Source of the DNA: Evansella cellulosilytica DSM 2522
GTDB lineage: Bacteria > Bacillota > Bacilli > Bacillales > Salisediminibacteriaceae
Assembly (NCBI RefSeq): GCF_000177235.2
Contig: NC_014829.1
Location: 4,030,001 to 4,094,000, forward strand
Direction of reading: 5' to 3'
Length of the DNA: 64,000 nt
Each line of letters starts with the position of its first letter. Positions within the stretch are counted from its first letter, which is position 1. Shown here in pieces: positions 55,170-63,065 of the stretch. Made by a program: the position numbers and the translations under genes. Under the pieces are notes generated by a model, which was not told where the DNA came from, did no database searches, and saw nothing but the letters and a program-made list of their open reading frames with translations.

Positions 55170-55514
55170 CTAGTTATCGCTTTTTTTAGCAGCCCCTACT
55201 TGTTCACCTTCACTATAAAGCGTCATTTCCCCATCTCCATACATAATTTCAATTATTTCAGGGTCTTCCTCGTGTACTAATTCGGCTTTTCCATCCTCCA
55301 CTTTATTCACTGTGAAATTCTCCATATGTCCGTCAACTAATAAAAAGCCTTCGCTTCCATCTTCCGTAAATGTGAGCGATGCATCTTCTTCTACTACTGG
55401 ACCACCGAACATCTCGTAAATTTCCCAAGTGCCAGCTAGCTCATCTTCGTTTCCACAAGCCCCCAGCAAAAATGCCGTTATTACAACGACGAACATGACA
55501 TTAAATAACTTCAT
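55170..55514 (-). CDS. Small acidic lipoprotein, copy 1
   Basis: A 114-residue lipoprotein: lipobox LLGAC (Cys near 20), then NEDELAGTWEIYEMFGGPVV, TFTEDGSEGFL and FTVNKVEDGKAEL, a small lipocalin-like beta domain of the kind found in many secreted Bacillus proteins. ATG 55514 has GAAGGAG; a TTG six codons earlier overlaps the site. Copy 2 at 56232-56564 is a clear paralogue. Confidence 0.82.
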   Translation of the reverse strand: MKLFNVMFVVVITAFLLGACGNEDELAGTWEIYEMFGGPVVEEDASLTFTEDGSEGFLLVDGHMENFTVNKVEDGKAELVHEEDPEIIEIMYGDGEMTLYSEGEQVGAAKKSDN

Positions 55515-55638
55515 ACTTTTCCACTCCTTCAATTATGTATTTTTAGATTTTACCACTAATCCTGTGATGAAGGTAATTTTTTTAACTTCATTCATTTTGG
55601 TCATAATAATAAAAACAGCGTTTTAGGGGGAGTAATAA

Positions 55639-55968
55639 ATGCCACGTAAAAAGACAGAAGAGGAAGAAGTAGTGGAAAACGATAGTCTAGATGCCCTTTC
55701 CGATCACGACAACGACCAACAAGAAGATGAAGTAGCGCGGCTGAATCGTTTATTAGCGGCAGTTTTAACTTACATTTCCGATGACGATATTGAAGAAATT
55801 GATATTGAATCGTTGATGGATAATACAGATGGGTTAAGAGATTGGTGGGATACATACCGTGAAAACAATAGAAAAGTACTTGAAAAGGAAATAAGTAAAT
55901 CATTGAGTAAGCTGTCTTTGGAGGATTTAGAGGAAATTCGTGAAAGGATTAAAGGATCTGAAGAATAG
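55639..55968 (+). CDS. Acidic protein of unknown function
   Basis: A 109-residue soluble protein: acidic N-terminal tail (EEEEVVENDSLDALSD), then a helical body with VARLNRLLAAVLTYISDDD, RDWWDTYRENNRKVLEKEI and LSLEDLEEIRERI. No family recognised. Ribosome site TAGGGGGAG. The first codons and the upstream region recur at 56640-56705, where the frame is broken after four codons. Confidence 0.75.
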   Translation: MPRKKTEEEEVVENDSLDALSDHDNDQQEDEVARLNRLLAAVLTYISDDDIEEIDIESLMDNTDGLRDWWDTYRENNRKVLEKEISKSLSKLSLEDLEEIRERIKGSEE

Positions 55969-56003
55969 TAAATGCTTACGGAGTCTTTGTCATTCATTTT
56001 ATA

Positions 56004-56185
56004 GGGACTGAAGAAGTGGTGTTCTTTCACTTTTTCAACGGCCTTAAGCAATGTGCGTAGCCGTCGCAATCATTAAAAAGCCTGATAGGAGTGGATTTCT
56101 CCTATCAGGCGAGCGACGAGTGTAGCCATTGCAATACAAATAAAATGAACTGAAAAAGTTGCTATGTACTTTTTCAGTGCCCTCC
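56004..56185. repeat. Composite element X, best full copy
   Basis: The most complete copy: left hairpin around GAAGAAGTGGTGTTCTTTCACTTTTTC, half-site AAGCAATGTGCGTAGCCGTC, central hairpin GCCTGATAGGAGTGGA-TCTCCTATCAGGC, half-site GCGACGAGTGTAGCCATTGC (inverted with respect to the first), and right hairpin CTGAAAAAGTTGCTATG-TACTTTTTCAGTG. The two GCAATG half-sites and the hairpins give an overall palindromic layout about 180 bp long. Confidence 0.92.
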
Positions 56186-56231
56186 GATCCTTATCTTTCC
56201 CTCCCTACTACTGTTTGTCACATTCCAAAAA

Positions 56232-56564
56232 CTAGTTATTGCTTTTTTTTGCAGCCCCTATTTCTTCGCCTTCAATAAGAAATATCATTTCCCCATCTTC
56301 ATACATAATTTCAAGTATTACTTGAAGTAATTCGGCTTTGCCATCCTCCACTTTATTTACTGTAAAATTTTGCATATAGTCATCACTTAATGTATGGCCT
56401 TCACTTCCATCTTCCGTAAATGTGATCGTTGCACCTTCTTCTACTACAGATTCACCAAACATTTCGTAAATTTCCCAAGTACCCGCTAGCTCATCTTCAT
56501 TTCCACACGCACTTAACAAAAGTGACATTATTACAACGACGAATATGACATTAAATAGCTTCAT
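56232..56564 (-). CDS. Small acidic lipoprotein, copy 2
   Basis: A 110-residue paralogue of the lipoprotein at 55170-55514. It shares MKLFNV, NEDELAGTWEIYEMFG, TFTEDGSEGHTLS and FTVNKVEDGKAEL, with lipobox LLSAC (Cys near 18), and lacks a few residues near the C-terminus. Ribosome site AAGGGGGAG before ATG 56564. The upstream DNA also matches the upstream DNA of copy 1, which shows that the whole segment was duplicated. Confidence 0.82.
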   Translation of the reverse strand: MKLFNVIFVVVIMSLLLSACGNEDELAGTWEIYEMFGESVVEEGATITFTEDGSEGHTLSDDYMQNFTVNKVEDGKAELLQVILEIMYEDGEMIFLIEGEEIGAAKKSNN

Positions 56565-56690
56565 ACGTTTCTCCCCCTTCTCTTTTGGTACTTTTTTACA
56601 TATTACCACTAATCTTATGCTGAATGTACTTTTTTCACTTCATTTATTTTGGTCATAATACTAAAAACAGCGTTTTAGGGGGCGTAATTA

Positions 56691-56705
56691 ATGCCACATA
56701 AATAG
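56691..56705 (+). pseudogene. Remnant of the acidic-protein gene start
   Basis: TTTTAGGGGGCGTAATTA before ATG 56691 copies the ribosome site of the gene at 55639, but the frame is ATGCCACATAAATAG, stopping after four codons, and similarity ends soon after. It marks the truncated end of the segment duplication. Confidence 0.75.
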
Positions 56706-57136
56706 AAGAGAGAGGGAGAACTTCTAAAAGGTTCTAGTTAAAAGCGCAAGTAGTTCCATTTGTGAGGAGGAAAATACAAATATAACCGCAATTCCTAGTC
56801 CAAATAGATAGCTAATTGGACTAGGAATTTTTATTGATATAACAAGTTTTTTCCTTAATTTAGTCTCTGATTGATGGCCCCCGAAATATCGTACTAAAAA
56901 ACAACAGACTAATGCTCATTATTCAATAATTATTTTGTATGCTAAAGTATCTGCTATTTACCTATCTAAAATGGTGTTGAATTAGGTGGAAATTATGTAA
57001 CCAATAAAGATACATGTAAAAAACCAACTAGACTGGAGTAATCGTTCTTCATTTTATCTCCAACTAACGCAATACATCTATTTTACAAAAACTGCATGAT
57101 AAGGTTAGACGGTTGCTGAAATGAGTTGCGTAGATA

Positions 57137-57330
57137 AGTGGAGAAATTCCGCTTATTTATAAAATAGCAACAAAAATCACTGGAATAGAAGGAGAAATTC
57201 CGGCTATTTATTAAAAAGTCGTGAAAATAAGCCATTTTACTTTGCTTAAAGGGAAAAACTCCGCTTATTTAACACTAATCAAACGCAATTCTGGAGCATA
57301 AGTGGAAAAACTCCGCTTATTTCAAAATCT
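57137..57330. repeat. Tandem array G: about 4 diverged units
   Basis: The conserved word GGAGAAATTCCGCTTATTTA (also GGAAAAACTCCGCTTATTT) recurs with spacings of about 51, 61 and 52 bp; connecting sequence is diverged. GGAGAAATTCC and GGAAAAACTCC are themselves short inverted repeats. Confidence 0.8.
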
Positions 57331-57416
57331 CACTACCTCCCCTAAATAAATCATCCCCCCTGTAGTATCAAAGTGAGGGAGTTTAAGGACATTTTTTATA
57401 GTGTTAATTTTTAATA

Positions 57417-57457
57417 AAAAACGAGACAATTTCACATAGTGAAATTGTCTCGTTTTT
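57417..57457. terminator. Terminator of the TetR gene
   Basis: A perfect 19-bp stem: AAAAACGAGACAATTTCAC (57417-57435) with GTGAAATTGTCTCGTTTTT (57439-57457), loop ATA, functional on both strands. Confidence 0.95.
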
Positions 57458-57493
57458 GCTGTATCATTTTTAGTTTTCTCCCTCTAAACGGAA

Positions 57494-58063
57494 CTACTTA
57501 TTAAAAGCGCTTGTCCCTTTTTTTATTAAAGTAATAATGATTTCAGCCAATTCCTTCGGTGGTGTATCCATGCCATTTTTCAACCAGCGCTGCACAACAT
57601 GTATACTCCCGCTAATCGTAAATAAGCTCGCATATTGAGATACTTCATGTTCAATGTCGCTTCGAGCTAGTATACTTTTCATCGTATGTTCGTGAGCTAG
57701 CATCATGACCCTTCTTTGGAAATGGACATCCCCGTGCTCACTAAATAAAACTTCACAAACGTCACTATTCTCTTTGACATACTCTAGCACTTTAACCGTC
57801 ATTTGGAGTGCTTCATCGTCCTTATTATAGTTGTAATGAGATAACGTGTCGTTTACATCGTTCATAATTTCATCTTCAATTTGCTTGAGAAGATCGTATT
57901 GACTAGAAAAATGAGAGTAAAATGTAGAGCGATTTATATCTGCTCCCTCACATATTTCTTTAATCGTAATATTGGAAATCGGCTTCTCCTTTAAAATATT
58001 CATTAAACTTTCCTTCAACACCATTCTCGTATATTTTTTACGACGATCTATTTTTGAACTCAT
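57494..58063 (-). CDS. TetR family transcriptional repressor
   Basis: A 189-residue regulator: N-terminal helix-turn-helix (about 10-60; PISNITIKEICEGADINRSTFY is the DNA-binding part, quoted by its key residues ICEGADINRSTFY) and a helical ligand domain. ATG 58063 is preferred because GGAAGGTG lies nine bases upstream. It is divergent from the MMPL-YhgE-like operon, which it probably represses through the inverted repeat over that promoter. Confidence 0.9.
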   Translation of the reverse strand: MSSKIDRRKKYTRMVLKESLMNILKEKPISNITIKEICEGADINRSTFYSHFSSQYDLLKQIEDEIMNDVNDTLSHYNYNKDDEALQMTVKVLEYVKENSDVCEVLFSEHGDVHFQRRVMMLAHEHTMKSILARSDIEHEVSQYASLFTISGSIHVVQRWLKNGMDTPPKELAEIIITLIKKGTSAFNK

Positions 58064-58244
58064 ATATTTCACCTTCCACCCTTTCCAATTCAAAATGAAG
58101 CTTGTCATAAGTCTATAAGGTAATCCCTATTTAGCGATCCATTTTATGAAAACGTCTACATATTCTACATGTTTTCACACATTTTAATGTTACCCAACAC
58201 TAACATGCTGTTTTGTTGTGAAATAAACAAATGTTAAAGAACTG

Positions 58245-58277
58245 TTTGTTGATAAAACAACACGGTGTCATTATAAT
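58245..58277 (+). promoter_or_regulatory. Promoter of the MMPL operon with candidate TetR operator
   Basis: -35 TTGATA (58249-58254), 17-bp spacer and perfect -10 TATAAT (58272-58277). The inverted repeat TGTTG-ATAAAA-CAACA (58247-58262) covers the -35 box. A related TGTTTTGTTGTG word lies at 58208-58219. A leader of about 215 bases, containing a Y element, separates this promoter from the gene. Confidence 0.65.
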
Positions 58278-58303
58278 TGTAAGGTGGTAAGAAAGCAATC
58301 AAT

Positions 58304-58436
58304 AAGAAAAACTAAAAAAAAGCTAACTGAGCTCGTTTTTAGTCTTTTCTTAGAAGCAGTGGAATTTCGCCGTAGCTCTTAAAGTACTAGTGAGTGCTTT
58401 TCTCGCTAGTAGGCATGACCATAAAATCCCACTGCC
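58304..58436. repeat. Palindromic element Y, copy 2, in the MMPL leader
   Basis: AAGAAAAACTAAAAAAAAGC, short hairpin, TTTTTAGTCTTTTCTTAGAAGC, an outer inverted repeat GCAGTGGAATTT with AAATCCCACTGC and an inner one ACTAGTGAG with CTCGCTAGT. The first part, AAAACTA/TTTTTAGT, looks like a terminator stem, so the element could affect readthrough into the operon. Confidence 0.75.
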
Positions 58437-58496
58437 AAATTTATACTTTCTTTAAATATAATTTTACTTTATATAGAGGAAGATGTTGTGTAGGTG

Positions 58497-60596
58497 ATGA
58501 GAGGTTCATCCTCCCACTTTCGCGCTTCCAAGGAGATGGTTCAGATTGATATAGCAGCTAGAATTGTGAAGCATAAAAAGTTAATTGTCGTCTTTTTTAT
58601 GGTGTTAGCTGTCGTTTCAGCTATTGTACAGTTTTTCGTTTCGGTCAATTACAATATGGTAGATTACTTACCAGATGAGGCCCAATCGACAAAGGCGATG
58701 GAAGTGATGGAGCAAGAGTTTTCTGGCTCTGTTCCGAATACTCGTGTCATGATCCATGACGTGACCGTTCAAGAAGCACTCATATTTAAGGAAGAGCTAT
58801 CTGCGATCGATGGCGTCTATGATGTCACGTGGCTCGATGATGAAATAGACTTAAAAACACCGCTTGAAATGGCTAATGAGGACACAGTGGAATCTTATTT
58901 CAAAGATAACAAAGCGTTGTTTTCCTTTAGCATTCGTCAAGGCGAAGAGGTCGAAGTAACCGATGAAATTTATGCACTCATCGGCGAGGATAATGCCCTT
59001 GCAGGCGAAGCCGTCGACACTGCCGAGTCACAAAAAATGGCTGGTGCAGAAGCAGTATACGCTGCAGCTTTACTTATTCCTATTATTATTTTTATATTAG
59101 TTATTTCTACAACGTCGTGGGTAGAGCCCGTATTTTTTCTTACAGCCATCGGCGTTTCTGTTCTCATAAACTTAGGAACGAACATTTTTTTAGGAGAGGT
59201 GTCCTTCGTTACGCAATCGGTCGCACCGATTTTACAGCTCGCCGTTTCGCTCGACTATGCGATCTTTTTACTTCACAGCTTCCATGATTATAGGAAGAAA
59301 GTCGAAAATCCTGAGGAAGCGATGCAGCTCGCGATAAAAAAATCGTTTCCAGCTATTGCATCAAGTGCAGCGACAACATTTTTCGGTTTTATTGCACTTA
59401 CGTTCATGCAGTTTGAAATTGGTGCAGACCTTGGTGTCAATCTCGTAAAAGGAATCGTGCTAAGTTTTATTAGTGTGATGGTATTTTTACCTGCATTAAC
59501 GCTATTGTTTTACAAGTGGATGGATAAAACGAAGCATAAACAATTCATTCCTGATTTCAAAGGTGTCGGCAATGTCGTGATGAAGCTTCGCGTGCCAAGC
59601 TTGCTCATCGTGTTTATCTTAATCGTTCCGAGCTTTTTGGCGCAAAGCAGTACAACGTTTACGTATGGGATTGGAGAGCATCCGGATACAACACGTGCTG
59701 GTAGTGATTTCTATGCTATTGAAGAAGAATTTGGACAGTTAACACCGATCGTCGTCCTCGTTCCTAGAGGCGATATTGTGAAGGAAGCACAGCTAAGTGA
59801 CGATTTTAAAAAAATGGATCATGTGAAAAGTGTCCTGTCCTATACGAGCACAGTTAGTCCAGCTATTCCACCAGAGTATTTAGACAGTGCCATTACAGAG
59901 CAGTTTTATTCTGAAAACTATAGCCGAATCATTTTATATACGGATACCGAAAAAGAAGGCGATATTCCCTTCGCTGTCGTGGAAGCCGTGCAAAGTGCTG
60001 CAGGCTATTACTATGATGACTATTACACACTAGGGGAAAGTGTCACATTATACGATATTAAATCTACCGTTACGCAAGATAATCTCGTCGTAAATGTATT
60101 GACAGTAGTCGCGATTGCTATTGTCCTTCTCGTGACATTTAGATCGATTACGATTCCGATCGTGTTGCTATTAACAATTCAATCTGCGGTATGGATCAAT
60201 CTAGCAGTACCTTATTTCACCGACTCCCCACTAGTTTTTGTCGGGTATTTAATTATTAGTACTGTGCAGTTAGCCGCAACAGTCGACTACGGGATTTTGT
60301 TTACAGAGGATTATAAAGAGAGACGCAAAGAGATGCCAGCTCTAACCGCCATTAAACAAACCGTCGATAAAAAAATATTCTCTATTTCCATATCCGCGTC
60401 CATCTTATCAAGCGTCGGATTTATTCTCTGGATTACATCAACAAACCCTATCGTATCATCTATAGGGCTTTTACTTGGCAGAGGGGCATTACTAGCCTTT
60501 ATTATGGTCGTATTCTTCCTTCCTGCTATGCTTTACATTTCCGATAAGCTGATTGAAAAAACAACGTGGAAAGCAAATTTTTATAAGGAGAAATGA
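58497..60596 (+). CDS. MMPL/RND family transporter
   Basis: A 699-residue proton-driven transporter with two copies of a six-helix membrane domain plus an extracytoplasmic loop each. First half: helix near residue 30 (LIVVFFMVLAVVSAIV), loop with YLPDEAQSTKAMEVMEQEF, then the conserved SLDYAIFLLHSF with the Asp-Tyr of the proton path. Second half: TFTYGIGEHPD, TVDYGILFTEDY. Similar to YdfJ-type proteins. The start is uncertain: ATG 58497 or GTG 58494 lie behind AGAGGAAG at a long spacing. Substrate unknown; co-transcribed with the YhgE-like gene. Confidence 0.9.
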   Translation: MRGSSSHFRASKEMVQIDIAARIVKHKKLIVVFFMVLAVVSAIVQFFVSVNYNMVDYLPDEAQSTKAMEVMEQEFSGSVPNTRVMIHDVTVQEALIFKEELSAIDGVYDVTWLDDEIDLKTPLEMANEDTVESYFKDNKALFSFSIRQGEEVEVTDEIYALIGEDNALAGEAVDTAESQKMAGAEAVYAAALLIPIIIFILVISTTSWVEPVFFLTAIGVSVLINLGTNIFLGEVSFVTQSVAPILQLAVSLDYAIFLLHSFHDYRKKVENPEEAMQLAIKKSFPAIASSAATTFFGFIALTFMQFEIGADLGVNLVKGIVLSFISVMVFLPALTLLFYKWMDKTKHKQFIPDFKGVGNVVMKLRVPSLLIVFILIVPSFLAQSSTTFTYGIGEHPDTTRAGSDFYAIEEEFGQLTPIVVLVPRGDIVKEAQLSDDFKKMDHVKSVLSYTSTVSPAIPPEYLDSAITEQFYSENYSRIILYTDTEKEGDIPFAVVEAVQSAAGYYYDDYYTLGESVTLYDIKSTVTQDNLVVNVLTVVAIAIVLLVTFRSITIPIVLLLTIQSAVWINLAVPYFTDSPLVFVGYLIISTVQLAATVDYGILFTEDYKERRKEMPALTAIKQTVDKKIFSISISASILSSVGFILWITSTNPIVSSIGLLLGRGALLAFIMVVFFLPAMLYISDKLIEKTTWKANFYKEK

Positions 60597-60598
60597 TG

Positions 60599-62452
60599 AT
60601 GAGAAAAAAACAAATACTACTCGTTTTCTTAGCCGCTGTGCTTGTCTTGCCGTCATTTCTAGTGAGTGCTGCAACAAGCGAAACGATAAGCACAACTGCA
60701 TCTGAAGAGAATAACCCCGCAAGCGGTACATTTACGTCAAAGGATGAAGTCGTTTATGCGGCGTTAAGCCCAAATGGCATAATGGAAGAGATTTATGTCG
60801 TTAACATATTCGAAGTGTTAGAGCCTGGAACGATCATCGATTACGGCAATTACACGAGCGTGAAAAATTTAACGAATTTATCTACCATTGAGCAATCAGG
60901 CAATAAAATAGAATTAGATGCTCCTGAAGGGAAGTTCTTTTATCAAGGGAATATGAAAAACGAGCGCCTCCCTTGGAACTTTGCGATTTCCTATTATTTA
61001 GATGGTGAAGAAATTGATCCCGCATCGCTCCCTGGAAAAGACGGGCACGTTCAAATAAAAATAGAGACGACTGCAAACGAAGGTGTAGAGACGACGTTTT
61101 ATGAGAACTATTTATTGCAAATTTCGTTAACACTCGATACAGATTTATTTAGAAACATTGAAGCAGAAGATGCTTCGATGGCAAATGCCGGTAAAAACAA
61201 GCAAATTACCTTTACTGGCATGCCGGAAGAAGACGGAGAATTCGTTGTAGAAGCTGACGTCACGGAGTTTGAAATGAAAGGTATTGAGATTGCCGCTGTC
61301 CCGTACAACATGTCCTTTGATGGACCAGATATGGATGATATGACTGGCGACATGGAATCACTGACAGATGCAATTAGGCAAATCAATGAAGGTGTCTTTG
61401 ATTTAAATAATGGCGTCATAGATTTAAATAGCGGTGTTTTTGAGCTTCGAAATGGTTCGGCGGAATTCCAAGGTGGGATGACAGAAATTAATGATGCTTC
61501 CACTGAGCTCATTGATGGATCAGCGATGATTAATGAGGCACTTGCTACCATAAATGAAGCAGTAGGAGAAAACACGATTGATTTTGATTTTGAAATTATC
61601 GATATGAGTGAATTAGAGCAGCTGCCAAATAGCCTATCTCAGCTAGCAAACGGCATTGATGAAACTGCAGATGTGCTCGCTTCTATCCACGAAACATATT
61701 CAGAGGCGTACGCTAGCTTAGACGAAGCAATGCAAAACATTCCTGAGTATGATATTTCTGATGAAGATATAGAGAGATTATATGAAAGTGGTGTAGATGA
61801 AGAGATTATTGATCAGCTCGTCGAAACGTATCATGCTGCTCGTCAAGCGAGCGGCACATATGACCGCCTGAAAGAAGGCTTAGATACCGTCGATACGAGG
61901 CTTGGCGAAATGGCAGCTTCATCAAAGCAAGTAAGTGAAATTCTAAAGGTAGTCTCTGTCGAGTTAGAGTCAGCTTTAGAGGATATGGACCTGGCAGACA
62001 TCACAGACTCTTTCACGCAACTAGAAGAAGGGATGGCGGAGCTCTCCTCATCCTATAACGAGTTTCATAATGGATTGTTAAGCTATACTAACGGTGTCGC
62101 TGAGCTTTCAAACGGGTACAACGAGCTTCACTCAGGTATCGTCCAATTGTCTAATGGAACAGATGAACTAGAATCTGGTGTTGGTGAATTGTACGATGGC
62201 ACAAACGAATTGTACGAATCAACAAACAGATTACCTGATCAAATGAAGGAAGAAATCGATAAAATGATCGCCGAATTCGACAGATCTGATTTCGAACCAG
62301 TGTCATTTGTCTCTGCAGACAACAACGAAATCAACTCGGTTCAATTCGTAATACGAACAGAAAACATCTCCATGGATGAAGCAGAAGAAACAACTGAGGA
62401 AGAAGAAGAAAAAAGCTTTTGGCAAAAGCTCTGGGATTTGTTTTTTGGATAA
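60599..62452 (+). CDS. Secreted YhgE/Pip-like protein with repeat coiled region
   Basis: A 617-residue exported protein with a signal peptide (cleavage near VSAAT), a beta-rich N-terminal domain (45-240), and a long helical part with repeats of the form L-NG-EL: INEGVFDLNNGVIDLNSGVF, LSNGYNELHSGIVQLSNGTD, LESGVGELYDGTNELY. Such repeats define YhgE/Pip and related membrane proteins; here the usual C-terminal membrane helices are replaced by an acidic stretch and a short WQKLWDLFFG tail. Three ATG codons (60593, 60596, 60599) overlap the MMPL stop; AAGGAG is eight bases before the third. It may form an extracytoplasmic partner of the transporter. Confidence 0.85.
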   Translation: MRKKQILLVFLAAVLVLPSFLVSAATSETISTTASEENNPASGTFTSKDEVVYAALSPNGIMEEIYVVNIFEVLEPGTIIDYGNYTSVKNLTNLSTIEQSGNKIELDAPEGKFFYQGNMKNERLPWNFAISYYLDGEEIDPASLPGKDGHVQIKIETTANEGVETTFYENYLLQISLTLDTDLFRNIEAEDASMANAGKNKQITFTGMPEEDGEFVVEADVTEFEMKGIEIAAVPYNMSFDGPDMDDMTGDMESLTDAIRQINEGVFDLNNGVIDLNSGVFELRNGSAEFQGGMTEINDASTELIDGSAMINEALATINEAVGENTIDFDFEIIDMSELEQLPNSLSQLANGIDETADVLASIHETYSEAYASLDEAMQNIPEYDISDEDIERLYESGVDEEIIDQLVETYHAARQASGTYDRLKEGLDTVDTRLGEMAASSKQVSEILKVVSVELESALEDMDLADITDSFTQLEEGMAELSSSYNEFHNGLLSYTNGVAELSNGYNELHSGIVQLSNGTDELESGVGELYDGTNELYESTNRLPDQMKEEIDKMIAEFDRSDFEPVSFVSADNNEINSVQFVIRTENISMDEAEETTEEEEEKSFWQKLWDLFFG

Positions 62453-63065
62453 GAAAAACGTAATAACAGCTTCGTGAAGCTGTTATTACGTCTTTTCTTA
62501 GAAGCGGTGAAGAAATGATGCCAAGTTTTACTTCTTTTTCTATAAAGAGGTTGTCTCATAAATGGTAGAAAGTACTGGCAATGGCTTCGTTCGTTGCGCG
62601 ACTACTATGAGAAAACCACTCATAGTAGTCTTTTAAAAGATTGCAACGACTACGCACATTGCTTTGAGGCACTGAAAAAGGTAAATTTCGACCTTTTTCA
62701 GTGCTCACTACTACGCGTGGCACCATTTCCACCGCCAAGTTTTAAATTTCTTATCTTTTATGAAAAACGTAATAACAGCTTCGTGAAGCTGTTATTACGT
62801 CTTTTCTTAGAAGCGGTGAAGAAATGATGCCAAGTTTTACTTCTTTTTCTATAAAGAGGTTGTCTCATAAATGGTAGAAAGTACTGGCAATGGCTTCGTT
62901 CGTTGCGCGACTACTATGAGAAAACCACTCATAGTAGTCTTTTAAAAGATTGCAACGACTACGCACATTGCTTTGAGGCACTGAAAAAGGTAAATTTCGA
63001 CCTTTTTCAGTGCTCACTACTACGCGTGGCAGCATTTCCACCGCCATAGTTTAATTTTCACTTTA
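62453..63065. repeat. 309-bp tandem duplication of element Y with nested X
   Basis: Two direct copies (62453-62761 and 62762-63070) agree almost perfectly over about 285 bp. Each has a terminator-like hairpin GTAATAACAGCTTC-GAAGCTGTTATTAC, Y sequence GCGGTGAAGAAATGATGCCA, an X core (GCAATGGCTTCG, hairpin CTACTATGAGAAA-CATAGTAG, ACTACGCACATTGC, hairpin CACTGAAAAAGG-CCTTTTTCAGTG) and the Y end CACTACTACGCGTGGCA and CATTTCCACCGCC. The X core thus lies inside Y. Sixty-codon minus-strand frames in each copy are not genes. Confidence 0.92.

Larger units (their letters stand above)
56706..57493. other. Gene-free region with terminator hairpin and array G
   Basis: A strong hairpin lies at 56791-56828 (ATTCCTAGTCCAA with TTGGACTAGGAAT, then TTTTATT). 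Array G lies at 57137-57330 and the TetR terminator at 57417-57457. No credible gene. Confidence 0.6.

Noticed and set aside
62556-63047. Two near-identical 60-codon minus-strand frames
   Set aside because: They are the two copies of the 309-bp Y/X repeat, not a duplicated gene.
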